From Ureibacillus manganicus DSM 26584 (GTDB lineage Bacteria; Bacillota; Bacilli; Bacillales_A; Planococcaceae): a stretch of 64,000 nucleotides of DNA. The stretch is taken from contig NZ_JPVN01000004.1 of NCBI RefSeq assembly GCF_000772945.1, positions 124,001-188,000 on the forward strand, given 5' to 3'. The notes below the pieces were generated by a model, which was given only the letters and a program-made list of their open reading frames with translations, made no database searches and was not told the origin of the DNA. The translations under genes were made by a program, and so were the position numbers. Of the stretch, positions 18,034 to 27,309 are shown one piece after another. How positions within the stretch are numbered: the first letter of the stretch is position 1; every line of letters begins with the position of its first letter.

Positions 18034-19626
18034 TTGAAAACACTACAAACATTCCTAAATGATTTCAATGATAAAATGCAAGGTTTATACAAAACTACGG
18101 CTGAAACAGCCTGGATGGCCCAAACAACGGGGGACCCTGTATGGGCTGAAAAATTGGGGGAAGCTGAAACAAAATACAATCTGTTTTTCTCCTCAAAAGA
18201 AACATACGAGAAAGCAAAACACTTTCTAGCAACGGAAAACGTAACAGAAATTGAAAAACGCCAGCTTCAACTTTTACTGAACGAAATGGAAAGAAACCAA
18301 CTACCTGAAGATGTGATTGCAGATTTGGCAAAACGCGATTCTGAACTAAATTTATTATTCAACACTTATTCACCTGAAGTTGATGGGAAAAAGTATTCTG
18401 CGAATGACATTCGAGAGGTATTGTTGAATAGTAATGACCTGGAATTACGCAAAAAAGTATGGCTAGCTAGTAAGGAAGTAGGTAAAGTCGTAGAAAAAGG
18501 ATTGCTAGAGCTTGTTAAGAAGCGTAATGAGGCAGCAAAACTACTTGGTTATGATAACTATCACCAAATGGGCTTTGCACTTCAAGAACTTGATCGTGAT
18601 GAGGTATTTGCTCTTTTCAACGAACTGGTTGAACAATCAGATGAAGCTTATCGCACGATGAAAAATGAACTTGATGAACGTTTAGCAACTAAATTCGGGA
18701 TCAATCCAGAGGTTATACGCCCTTGGCATTATGTTGACCCTTTCTTCCAAGAAGCACCGCCATCCGATTCAACTAATCTAGACCATTTTTACGAGGGAAA
18801 AGATGTTCTTCAAATAACAACAGATACGTTTAGCTCATTAGGTATCAAAATAGATGATTTATATGAAAAAAGCGATTTATTCCCAAGAGATAAGAAAAAT
18901 CCAACAGCATTTTGTATGGATGTTGATCGTGAAGGTGACGTTCGTGTCCTTTGTAACTTAATGGAGGATGCGTATTGGATGGAAACAAATTTACACGAAT
19001 TTGGTCATGCAGCTTATTTTAAATATGTAGACGCTAGCCTTCCATTCATACTACGTACGAGTAGTCATACCTTAACAACAGAATCAATCGCAATGTTATT
19101 TGGAAAAATGGGCAAAGACCCTCGTTGGTTAAAGCGCTTCTTACATGTCGATGATGCAACTGTAAATGAGTTTGCTCCTGAATTAAAGAAGTTCCAACAA
19201 TTACAAATGCTTATGGCAGTAAGATGGATTGTTACCTTTGTCTTTTTTGAAAAAGAACTGTACGAAAATCCAGATCAAGACTTAAACGCTTTATGGTGGA
19301 AAACTGTCAATGAAATTCAGCTTGTCACTCCTCCGGATACAACTGATAACCCTGATTGGGCAGCAAAAATCCATTTTACTCTCGCTCCTGTTTACTACCA
19401 AAATTATCTCTTAGGTGAACTAATGGCAGCCCAACTTCTTCGCCATATTGAAACAACGATTTCCCCAGAATTTTTCACAAAAGAAACGGGGGAAATGTTT
19501 ATCAATGAATTTTTTAAACCAGCTGCACGCTATAACTGGAATGAAAAAATCAGTCGTATAACAGGGGAAAAGTTAAACCCTGCCCACTTTGTAGAAGTTT
19601 ATTGTAAAGCTCAGGTAAGACACTAA
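18034..19626 (+). CDS. Zinc metallopeptidase of the M2/M3 (HEXXH) group
   Basis: A 530-residue gluzincin peptidase. The zinc site HEFGHAAYFKYV lies about two-fifths to two-thirds along the chain, with a downstream Glu in TTESIAM as the likely third ligand. The overall pattern (FLNDFNDKMQGLYKTTAETAWMA at the start) resembles the M2 family (ACE-like) more than oligoendopeptidase F. No signal peptide, so it acts on peptides inside the cell. Start TTG 18034 (GAAAGG upstream); the frame opens at TTG 18010. Confidence 0.85.
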   Translation: MKTLQTFLNDFNDKMQGLYKTTAETAWMAQTTGDPVWAEKLGEAETKYNLFFSSKETYEKAKHFLATENVTEIEKRQLQLLLNEMERNQLPEDVIADLAKRDSELNLLFNTYSPEVDGKKYSANDIREVLLNSNDLELRKKVWLASKEVGKVVEKGLLELVKKRNEAAKLLGYDNYHQMGFALQELDRDEVFALFNELVEQSDEAYRTMKNELDERLATKFGINPEVIRPWHYVDPFFQEAPPSDSTNLDHFYEGKDVLQITTDTFSSLGIKIDDLYEKSDLFPRDKKNPTAFCMDVDREGDVRVLCNLMEDAYWMETNLHEFGHAAYFKYVDASLPFILRTSSHTLTTESIAMLFGKMGKDPRWLKRFLHVDDATVNEFAPELKKFQQLQMLMAVRWIVTFVFFEKELYENPDQDLNALWWKTVNEIQLVTPPDTTDNPDWAAKIHFTLAPVYYQNYLLGELMAAQLLRHIETTISPEFFTKETGEMFINEFFKPAARYNWNEKISRITGEKLNPAHFVEVYCKAQVRH

Positions 19627-19628
19627 TG

Positions 19629-19670
19629 AAAAGGATAGCTTGGCCTATATGGTCTAAGCTATCCTTTTCA
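19629..19670 (+). terminator. Terminator of the metallopeptidase gene
   Basis: AAAAGGATAGCTT pairs with AAGCTATCCTTTT around a 14-base loop; T-rich end. Confidence 0.85.
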
Positions 19671-19907
19671 TTATGTTTTTACAATTGATTTAAAATGTAG
19701 GAACGGTTCATGATCCAGCTAGTAACTGAATATTTTTATCCCTAGGCCTTAACAGCTTACGGATAGGCTATTAATTAGTTTATTTTAACCAAATCTCACT
19801 TCAAAAAATTTCTAAGTTAACTTTCCAATTGAAATTAGTTGATTCATACAGCAATCTCATTTAAAAGCTCATAAACTATGTTAACTACAAGAAAAGGACG
19901 TTTTGCT

Positions 19908-21170
19908 GTGGAACAATTAAACCAATATACAATCACTATTCTTGGAAGTATGGGTGGTGTTGCTAAATCATTATTATCGATTTTTAATCATTCTATTAAA
20001 GATATAAAAGATCCAATACATCATGTTTTGACAAATTCAAAGCTTTATTTAATTGATATCAATCAAGGGGAAAAAAGTTATTATAAGCAATTGTTTCCCG
20101 AGTTAACTGATAAATTGACCCTATTGCAATTTGATTTAAGTGACAAAGATAAATTTACTCAACACCTGAAATCAACAAACACTAAAGTTGTTATTGATGT
20201 TTCATGGGCTGATACAGTTGAAATGTTAGAATGTTGTAATCAACTTGGTGTTTATTATATCAATTCTGCATTAGAGAACACAGCGGTTGATGCAGATGAC
20301 AGCTTATATGGGTTTCCACTAACCGAGAGGTATTATCGATTCGAAGATAGTAGAGATAACTTTACTAATACAAAAGCAATTATTGGATCAGGTATGAATC
20401 CTGGTGTAGTTCAATGGATGGCAATTAAACTATTAAAAGAGAATTCCGAAAGCCAACCATTAGCTTGTTACATTTTCGAGCATGATAGTTCCTTTTATAA
20501 AGACAAAAACCTTATAAAGCCTAATACTATTTACACTTCCTGGTCAGTAGAGTGTTTTTTAGATGAAGCAATATTAAGTTACCCAATGTTTGTCCAACAT
20601 CATTTACCGCTTTACTTATATGATGATGTTTACGCTACTGAATATAAAGTAAAATTAGGGAACAAGGAGTTTTATGGATGTCTCATGCCCCATGAAGAAG
20701 TACTAACATTGGGCGAACTATATGATTTTGAAATTGGATTTATATATCGCGTCAATGAATATACAACAGAATTAATTCGAAATAATCTAAGTAATGTGGA
20801 TGACCTTTGGAATTGGAAACAAAAGATTATTGACCCATCTGATGGAGAGGTTGAAGGTGAGGACCTTGTTGGTGTTCTTTTAGTATACAAAGATAAGGAA
20901 ATCTATATGTATAATTCAATGAAATGTAGTGATATATTCCAAAAATATAAAACGAATGCAACCTATTTCCAAGTAGCTTGTGGAATATATGCTGGAACTG
21001 CGAGTTTATTGTTAGATGAGATTGCTTTAGGTGTATATTATGTTGATGAATTATTACTTAATACGCAAACTAATTATGGAAAATATTTAACTCACTATAT
21101 GCAGGATTTCATCTATGGTGAGAATAACAGCTCGGATGGTTTATTACATCAGAGAATGAAAAGAATTTAA
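19908..21170 (+). CDS. Saccharopine dehydrogenase/homospermidine synthase-like protein
   Basis: A 420-residue protein with an N-terminal Rossmann motif (ITILGSMGGVAKSLL), a conserved middle GSGMNPGVVQWMA, and GIYAGTASLLLDEIALG near the C-terminus. These are features of the saccharopine dehydrogenase/homospermidine synthase group, which use NAD(P) on amino-acid or polyamine substrates. Start GTG 19908 with AAAAGG upstream is preferred over ATG 19878. Isolated gene, so the pathway is not given by context. Confidence 0.7.
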   Translation: MEQLNQYTITILGSMGGVAKSLLSIFNHSIKDIKDPIHHVLTNSKLYLIDINQGEKSYYKQLFPELTDKLTLLQFDLSDKDKFTQHLKSTNTKVVIDVSWADTVEMLECCNQLGVYYINSALENTAVDADDSLYGFPLTERYYRFEDSRDNFTNTKAIIGSGMNPGVVQWMAIKLLKENSESQPLACYIFEHDSSFYKDKNLIKPNTIYTSWSVECFLDEAILSYPMFVQHHLPLYLYDDVYATEYKVKLGNKEFYGCLMPHEEVLTLGELYDFEIGFIYRVNEYTTELIRNNLSNVDDLWNWKQKIIDPSDGEVEGEDLVGVLLVYKDKEIYMYNSMKCSDIFQKYKTNATYFQVACGIYAGTASLLLDEIALGVYYVDELLLNTQTNYGKYLTHYMQDFIYGENNSSDGLLHQRMKRI

Positions 21171-21209
21171 ATAACTATTTACCTGAACAAAATTAAATAG
21201 AAAAAAATG

Positions 21210-21250
21210 AAACATGTAGAACAACAACAATTCTACATGTTTCTATTTTT
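21210..21250 (+). terminator. Terminator
   Basis: Perfect 12-bp stem AAACATGTAGAA (21210-21221) / TTCTACATGTTT (21231-21242), then a T-run. Confidence 0.85.
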
Positions 21251-21511
21251 ATAGAGAAGTTGCGAAAGCATCAATTCACGATAGAAGAAAAACTTGATCA
21301 TGCCATTAATAAGATAATGGAATTTGGTTATGTGCCAATCATATTAAATTATTGACAGTGGGACATAAAGCTTTCAGATAAAATCGTGAACGCTCCTTAG
21401 TTACCTTACGAACAATAACATGCTTACTTTTCGTAAGTCGAATTACTTGCAAACTTATTTTAATAATTTAATATAAAAATGGGAGTTCGATACAACTAGG
21501 AGGATTTTATT
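21251..21511. other. Spacer with a possible coding remnant
   Basis: On the plus strand about 21250-21355 can be read as a start-less frame containing EEKLDHAINKIMEFGYVPI before TGA. The composition is protein-like but I do not recognise it. The rest is spacer before the nitroreductase gene. Confidence 0.3.
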
Positions 21512-22078
21512 ATGACAACATTTCAAGCAAAAGATTACCGAACAGCTGAACACGAAATTGCAGACCTATTTTTAAATCGTTGGTCTCCGCGTTCTTATGC
21601 TGACAAACCAGTGGCTGACGATGTATTAAATAGAATATTCGAAGCAGCTCGTTGGGCACCTTCTTCAGGTAACAACCAACCTTGGCGCTTCATCGTTGCT
21701 AAAACAAAAGCTGACCTTGAGAAATTCCATCCAATCTTAATGGAAGGAAACTTAGTATGGGCTAAAAATGCACCAGTATTAGCAATACTAGTTTCTGATA
21801 ATACAAAAGGATCAAATGAATTTGATGCTGGAACAGCATGGGGATTCCTATCATTACAAGCAGCTAAAGAGGGCTTAATCACTCACCCAATGAGCGGTAT
21901 TTACAAAGATGTTGCGAAGGAAGTATTAAATATTCCTGAGAACTTCGATGTACAATTAGCAATCGCGATTGGTTACAAAGGTGAAAAAGAATTGCTTTCT
22001 CCAGAATTACAACAACGCGAAACACCATCAGGTCGCCGCCCATTAGAAGAAATTTTATTTGAAGGTTCTTTCAAATAA
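21512..22078 (+). CDS. Nitroreductase family protein
   Basis: A 188-residue FMN-dependent oxidoreductase. RWSPRSYADKPV and ARWAPSSGNNQPWRFIV form the FMN-phosphate binding region; GTAWGFLSLQAAKEGL and AIGYKG near the C-terminus are also typical. AGGAGG stands before the ATG. Such enzymes reduce nitro compounds or quinones with NAD(P)H. This is the last gene before the island. Confidence 0.92.
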   Translation: MTTFQAKDYRTAEHEIADLFLNRWSPRSYADKPVADDVLNRIFEAARWAPSSGNNQPWRFIVAKTKADLEKFHPILMEGNLVWAKNAPVLAILVSDNTKGSNEFDAGTAWGFLSLQAAKEGLITHPMSGIYKDVAKEVLNIPENFDVQLAIAIGYKGEKELLSPELQQRETPSGRRPLEEILFEGSFK

Positions 22079-22106
22079 TCTCAGGTAAATTAAATATCCT
22101 AAGTTT

Positions 22107-22145
22107 AAACAAGCCGTTCAGCTTTGACTGAACGGCTTGTTTTAA
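22107..22145 (+). terminator. Terminator of the nitroreductase gene
   Basis: Perfect 15-bp stem AAACAAGCCGTTCAG (22107-22121) / CTGAACGGCTTGTTT (22128-22142). The first att-like site begins 10 bases later. Confidence 0.9.
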
Positions 22146-22147
22146 AA

Positions 22148-22195
22148 ACTTCAATTACTTATAGTACGGTTCTCCTCACCATATTAACTGGTATT
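22148..22195 (+). repeat. att-like site 1 (left end of island)
   Basis: Core TTACTTATAGTACGGTTC with the TC centre at 22171-22172. It is a diverged copy of the rlmH 3'-end sequence; read leftward it would encode PYYK-stop. Its right arm is the least like the other sites. This is the leftmost copy I can recognise, so it is the best left boundary of the island. Confidence 0.65.
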
Positions 22196-22242
22196 TTTAT
22201 TTTGTTGATTAATCTTGTTCCAAGTTCACTAATCTATTTTTA

Positions 22243-23775
22243 TTAGTGAAGCTTGCACTGCTGCTGAGCCGACCGTCTCACATCAATCCCGTCGGCCACT
22301 CTCAGGTCTTCTCCGATGATATTTTCTACAATGTTATTCACCATGCTGAGGTTATCTCCTGCATTAATCATAATACCGTTGGCTGCATGTCGAATGACGT
22401 TGCACTCGATATTGATGCCTGTAGGAATGCCTTTACCACGTCCGTCAGTGCCACGGTCTTCACTGAGCTTGATAGACCAGAACCCCTCAGTCCCTCCAGT
22501 GATGTGGTTACCGTGTAACTTCGTGCCCGGAGCATTGCGTAGCTCTATACCTACCTTTGAATTATCCCCTGCCGTGATCCTATTGTTCTCTATGAGTGTG
22601 TCAGGAGTTCCCAGGATAACGAGTACTCCCTGACGGTTACCGATTAGATCGTTAGAGTGCACCCAATTTCCATGTCCTGAGGCATCGTGCTTGTTCTTGG
22701 ACCCACCGGAATTACCCAGCGCTATACCCGCCCGTTGCCCGCCGATGACTTTGTTATCCCGGACCTCGTTAAGGTATTCACCTTCGCCATGTAAGTCAAT
22801 GGCATCGAGATGGCTGCCAACAATGGTGTTCTCTGCTACAAGATTGTTATGTGTGGGGAACTGAAGTAGAATGGCATGTCGCAGATGCCTGCCATCGAAA
22901 GTATTGCCGATTACAACATTGTGCCGGGAATCGTTAGAGGCATCTGGGTCGTGCTGGTCCCTTGAGCCTTCAACAGCGATGCCGTACCCCTGTCCTCCTG
23001 GTCCAACTGCAGTAGCCTCACTTACGTAATTACCAGAGAGAGTCACTTCACGGCTAGCCTTAACGGAGATACCGTGGCGCTCGAATTTTCTGATGCCAAG
23101 GTTCTTTACCAAGATCCGAGAGCTAGCCTTGCCATCTCTGGCTCCTATGTGAATCCCATACATCGGGCCACCACCCGCCTCACCATAGTCAGGGTCCTCG
23201 CCTAGTGGACCCTCATAACGAGAGGTGATTGTAAAGTCAGCGACAATGACGTCGTGAACTCCAGAACCACGGATCACCCGGCTGTCATCCTCGCCATCAA
23301 AAGAGGTCAGTAACACTGTTCTCTCTTGTCCCTCGCCGCGTATATCCACACCACTACGCAACACGATATTTGCTGACTCATCGTCCGGGTCAGTTGTACG
23401 TAAGTCATATGTACCAGCCGGCATTACTACCTCGTCACCAGGTTCAGCTGCATCTAGGGCCGCCCGTATGGCTACTGCATCGTCGTTTGAGTCCGGATCA
23501 GGATCTGCCCCAAAGTCAGTGATATCCAAGGTCCTGCCTGTCGCCGTACCTGGCGTCGGCACCTCAATCTGGATCCCGGACCTATCCACCAACCCCGGGA
23601 CCTGCCAGTCGCCGGGCTTAGACGGAGCAGGTCCTACATTTTCCTTGCTCTCGACCGACCCGTCAGATTCCTCGTTGCATGCGGCCAAGAGGACCACCAG
23701 GCCAAGGACTACCCACCACCAATGCGTCAGACCTCTTAGGCTACTCCGAATGGATTCCTTCATTACACTTCTCAC
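22243..23775 (-). CDS. Right-handed beta-helix lipoprotein (pectate-lyase-like)
   Basis: A 510-residue exported protein. The N-terminus has a membrane segment ending in lipobox LAAC, then a Pro/Ser-rich linker. The domain opens with DITDFGADPDPDSNDDAVAIRAALDAA, the start of pectate-lyase_3-type beta-helices, followed by repeated Asn-rich turns (VIGNTF, VAENTIVG, IENNRI). Probably a polysaccharide lyase or glycan binder on the cell surface; no catalytic residues can be named. DNA is near 50% GC against about 35% around it. It lies 160 bases after the GH3 gene, same strand. Confidence 0.75.
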   Translation of the reverse strand: MRSVMKESIRSSLRGLTHWWWVVLGLVVLLAACNEESDGSVESKENVGPAPSKPGDWQVPGLVDRSGIQIEVPTPGTATGRTLDITDFGADPDPDSNDDAVAIRAALDAAEPGDEVVMPAGTYDLRTTDPDDESANIVLRSGVDIRGEGQERTVLLTSFDGEDDSRVIRGSGVHDVIVADFTITSRYEGPLGEDPDYGEAGGGPMYGIHIGARDGKASSRILVKNLGIRKFERHGISVKASREVTLSGNYVSEATAVGPGGQGYGIAVEGSRDQHDPDASNDSRHNVVIGNTFDGRHLRHAILLQFPTHNNLVAENTIVGSHLDAIDLHGEGEYLNEVRDNKVIGGQRAGIALGNSGGSKNKHDASGHGNWVHSNDLIGNRQGVLVILGTPDTLIENNRITAGDNSKVGIELRNAPGTKLHGNHITGGTEGFWSIKLSEDRGTDGRGKGIPTGINIECNVIRHAANGIMINAGDNLSMVNNIVENIIGEDLRVADGIDVRRSAQQQCKLH

Positions 23776-23936
23776 GTCCTTTCTAAGACTCCTTTCGTTT
23801 CACCGCCCATGTGAGGCGATGAGAAAGGCGATGAGCGCACGCGCTCACCGCCCTTGGGATGTTCCGACAATCCTTACCGGGTCGCCGACTTATCTCATGG
23901 CAAGGGGTCTACCTATTATTGTTCCCCTTGTCATTG

Positions 23937-26402
23937 TTAATATCTTTGGCTGTTGCCATTGTTGTTACCTTTACCTTTATTGTTGCCTTTGTTGTTTTCT
24001 TTGCCGTTGTCCTTGTTAAGTTTGAAGTTCAACGGGATGTCTTTTTCCAATGGTGTGTCTGCTGAGGAACCACCGACATGTACGCGGTATTTCCCGTTAG
24101 CGGTAGACCACTCGCCATCAGCCCAGTTCGCCAAATTGTCCGGTTCTTCCGGAACAAAATAAGAGAATGGGTGGTTAGAGTCAGCATGGTTAATACGTAC
24201 AGTCAAGCGTTCACTCTCACCAGGCTCAAGATCAACCTTCTCAAAATTGACAAGTCGCTTAGTCGGCTGCCCTGCCTCGTTTGGCAATGTCAGGTAGACT
24301 TGTGCTGCTTCTTTACCGGCAACGTCACCCGTGTTCGTAATCGTGAAGGACACGTCAATGCCGGACAATGAGCCTTTACCTTGGACCTTCTTCACCTTTA
24401 GGTCGTCATACGCAAAAGTAGTGTACGACAAACCGTATCCAAATGGGAAGATCGGCTCTACGTCGTTTGCTTCATACCAGCGATAGCCCATCTTTAGACC
24501 CTCAGTGTACTTAGCAATTAGTTGGTCAGAACCATTACCGTATGGACCTGGGCCACCTGGCTTGCCAGTATCTTGACGTGTTCCAGGGTACTGCTTCTCA
24601 GTCGCAAAAGCTGCTTCACGCTCTGTCGCACCCCACGTCATAGGTAGCTTTCCAGAAGGATTTACTTTACCGTATAGCAGGTTGGCAACGGCATTGCCAT
24701 CTTCCATACCTGCGTACCAAGCTTCAAGCACTGCAGGTACCTCATCTAACCACGGCATTAGCACCGTACCAGAAGTCTTCAGGATTACTGCAGTGTTCTC
24801 CGCGTTTGCTTCCAAGACTGCATCAATTAGTGGCTCCTGCTCCACCCAGTCCTCTTTATCTGGGTTAGTGTTAAGGTCAATCGCCGGGAAGCCAAGGGTA
24901 TCACGGTCTACAGTCTCATGTGGGTTGTCACCAACCATTAGCAGTACTACGTCGGACTCAGCGGCTAACTTAGCTGCTGCCTCTGGGTCACGGCCATCGT
25001 TATATGTTACTTCAGTATCATAGCCAAGCTCCTCGATGACATTCTCAAGTCCTTCTTGCGGAGTGACCGTGTAAGGAGCATTTACGTTTTCGTTATTGTC
25101 TCGAACAGATCGCGGAGACATCTTTGCTTCACCAGCGAACCATTCAACGCCGATTAGTGCGATAGTCTCCGGCTCGCCGTCCAATGGTAGGAAATCGTTA
25201 TCGTTCTTCAATAGTACAGCGCCTTCTTCAGCCATTTTCAGTGCGCTAGCACCGTTAGCAATCGGATCGACGATTTCAGGCATGAACTTGTCGTAAGGCT
25301 CATCCATGTGGCCGTACTCGATCATCTTGATGTAACGTGGACGAAGTAGATTGTCGATGTCGTCCTCAGTTACCTCACCCGAGTCAAGGGCATCCTCGAT
25401 TTTTTCCTCAGTGAAGAACTGTGGTGCCCAGTCAAGCTCTACATTCGTTCCCGCCTTTATAGCAGCAACGGTGTCGTGAATTGCGCGACGGTCACTCATA
25501 ACGTAACCTTCAAAGCCCCAGTTGTCTCTCAAGGCGTCTTGTAGTAATTCAGAGCTGTCACAAGCATAAGTGCCGTTAACATCTGGGAATGAACACATTA
25601 CTGACGCTGGATCAGCATCCTTAACAGTCATTTCGAAAGGCAGCATGTATAGCTCGTTCATTGCCTGTGATGGAACTTGGACACCCATTGTCCAACGCTC
25701 AGTCTCCTGCTCATTGCCTGCCAAGTGCTTAAGCTGGGCCTGAACTCCTTGTTCCTGGATACCTTTAACCTGTTCAGTCGCCAATGTACCAGTCAAGTAT
25801 GGGTCCTCACTGAAATATTCATAGTTACGACCACCGTACGGGTGACGAATTAAGTTCATGCCTGGCCCAAGCAACACGTGATGCGCGAAGGCACGAGTCT
25901 CTTCGCCGAGAATTCGGCCTGCCTCATAGTTCAGCTCGCGATCGAAAGTCGCTGCCAGCGCAGGTGTTGATGGAAGTCCTGTTGCTTCTGGGTCATTGCC
26001 ACAAGATCCACCTTTTACGCCCGTACCACCATTAGTCATACGGATTGTTGGGATACCCAATTCCTCAATCCCACGGATCTGACGCCCAGTGTCCTGCCAC
26101 TCACAACCAGGCAAAGTACCCTCTGGCGCGAATTCACCATTCATGTACTTACTTGTACCGCCCCTTTTAATAACAACCGGCTCACCGGTGTCGTTCTCAT
26201 TAAAGCGTGAAATGGCGATTTGCTGGATTTTTTGTTCCATCGTCATCTCGTCGAGAAGCATCTCAGTGCGCTCCTCAGCAGACAGCTTAGTGTTCATCCA
26301 GGGTTTGTTCACTTCCGAATCTCCATTCATCGCATTCGCAGGCTGTACTAACGATGACATGGAGATGGTAGCTGTCAATAAAATTGTACTAATTCTCTTC
26401 AT
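23937..26402 (-). CDS. Secreted glycoside hydrolase family 3 enzyme
   Basis: An 821-residue protein with a signal peptide ending at PANA, the GH3 N-domain with KHLAGNEQETER and the nucleophile Asp in GYVMSDRRA, the GH3 C-domain (VLLKNDNDFLPL, GKVNPSGKLPMTW, FPFGYGLSYTTF) and a fibronectin-III-like end. The tail is an odd Asn/Gly/Lys run (GKENNKGNNKGKG). The residue after the nucleophile is Arg where Trp is usual. Likely a beta-glucosidase or related exo-enzyme acting outside the cell. GC content near half marks it as recently acquired. Confidence 0.9.
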   Translation of the reverse strand: MKRISTILLTATISMSSLVQPANAMNGDSEVNKPWMNTKLSAEERTEMLLDEMTMEQKIQQIAISRFNENDTGEPVVIKRGGTSKYMNGEFAPEGTLPGCEWQDTGRQIRGIEELGIPTIRMTNGGTGVKGGSCGNDPEATGLPSTPALAATFDRELNYEAGRILGEETRAFAHHVLLGPGMNLIRHPYGGRNYEYFSEDPYLTGTLATEQVKGIQEQGVQAQLKHLAGNEQETERWTMGVQVPSQAMNELYMLPFEMTVKDADPASVMCSFPDVNGTYACDSSELLQDALRDNWGFEGYVMSDRRAIHDTVAAIKAGTNVELDWAPQFFTEEKIEDALDSGEVTEDDIDNLLRPRYIKMIEYGHMDEPYDKFMPEIVDPIANGASALKMAEEGAVLLKNDNDFLPLDGEPETIALIGVEWFAGEAKMSPRSVRDNNENVNAPYTVTPQEGLENVIEELGYDTEVTYNDGRDPEAAAKLAAESDVVLLMVGDNPHETVDRDTLGFPAIDLNTNPDKEDWVEQEPLIDAVLEANAENTAVILKTSGTVLMPWLDEVPAVLEAWYAGMEDGNAVANLLYGKVNPSGKLPMTWGATEREAAFATEKQYPGTRQDTGKPGGPGPYGNGSDQLIAKYTEGLKMGYRWYEANDVEPIFPFGYGLSYTTFAYDDLKVKKVQGKGSLSGIDVSFTITNTGDVAGKEAAQVYLTLPNEAGQPTKRLVNFEKVDLEPGESERLTVRINHADSNHPFSYFVPEEPDNLANWADGEWSTANGKYRVHVGGSSADTPLEKDIPLNFKLNKDNGKENNKGNNKGKGNNNGNSQRY

Positions 26403-26758
26403 CTTATTTTCTCCCTTACTATCAATTTACGGTTTTTAGTATAGAGAAAAACTATTACCCTGGTATTACCCTAGTATAACGATTAATTACAGATCAGTAA
26501 CAAAGACCAAGTGATGAGTATTACCCCTAAAGTCATTAAAATTGTATACAATTTCTTTCGCAATCAATGATTAGACATATTAAACAAGTGAATTTCAATT
26601 AGAAATATACTTAATTTTCTTTACATTACTGAAATAGAATAGAAGTACTTTATTATTAATTTCTATAAATTTTTCCATTTATTTTTATTTACACATAAAA
26701 AGACATCTATAGGGAACAGTAATTATGGGTATGACCTTTAATTAAGGAGATGAATTAG
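26403..26758. other. Intergenic stretch with return to low GC
   Basis: Base composition falls back to AT-rich immediately upstream of the GH3 start. It separates the GH3 gene from the broken Ohr gene. No gene or strong hairpin seen. Confidence 0.5.
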
Positions 26759-27190
26759 ATGTCTGAAATTCTTTATAGTTCGACTGTAACAACTTATGGG
26801 GGCGTAGAGGGAAAAGTCCAATCATCAGATGGTGTCATTAATATGGCCACCGCTATACCAGGAACTAATAGAGACGAGGAATTAGAGCAAGTTACAAATC
26901 CTGAACAATAGTTCGCAGCAGCATACGCAACTTGTTTTGATAGTGCTTTACAAATAGTAGCGAATAAAGAAAAATTGAATTTAGAATCACAAGTCACAGC
27001 CAATGTTAAATTGTTAGAAGATGAGAAAGATGGATATAAATTATCCATTAATTTGAAAATTAAAGGCAAAAATATTGATAACAACCAATTAGACAATCTA
27101 ATCAAAAAAGCCAACCAAATTTGGCCATATTCAGAAGAAAAAAGAAAAAATATGGAATTAACTCTCGAAATAGATTCAATAAGCCACTAA
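26759..27190 (+). pseudogene. Ohr/OsmC-family gene with an in-frame stop
   Basis: The ATG follows AAGGAGA. The frame reads MSEILYSSTVTTYGG through VTNPEQ, then TAG at 26909-26911, then FAAAYATCFDSALQ to the end. In intact organic hydroperoxide resistance proteins the stop position is Leu (NPEQLFAA), so TTG to TAG explains it. The peroxidatic Cys (ATCF) remains, but the second Cys of the VCPYS motif is Trp (IWPYS). It is therefore doubly impaired. Lies at the right end of module 1. Confidence 0.85.
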
Positions 27191-27208
27191 ATAAGGATAG
27201 ACTTTCAA

Positions 27209-27240
27209 AAAGAGAACGCAGAATACAGCGTTCTCTTTGG
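27209..27240 (+). terminator. Terminator of the Ohr pseudogene
   Basis: AAAGAGAACGC (27209-27219) pairs with GCGTTCTCTTT (27228-27238). Att-like site 2 begins about 20 bases later. Confidence 0.85.
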
Positions 27241-27252
27241 TGTTTTTAAGAA

Positions 27253-27300
27253 TTTGCACTTACTTATGGTACGGCTCAACGTAATATATTTAAATGCAGT
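27253..27300 (+). repeat. att-like site 2
   Basis: TTACTTATGGTACGGCTC, centre TC at 27276-27277, right arm AACGTAATATATTTAAATG. The distal box (ACTGCATTTA on the opposite strand) sits at the same distance from the centre as in the other sites. Read leftward it encodes PYHK-stop. Confidence 0.75.
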
Positions 27301-27309
27301 TTGTATATT

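Noticed and set aside
19700-19720. AACGGTTCATGATCC as a possible att site left of the island
   Set aside because: No TTACTTATGATACGG half and no distal box; chance similarity.
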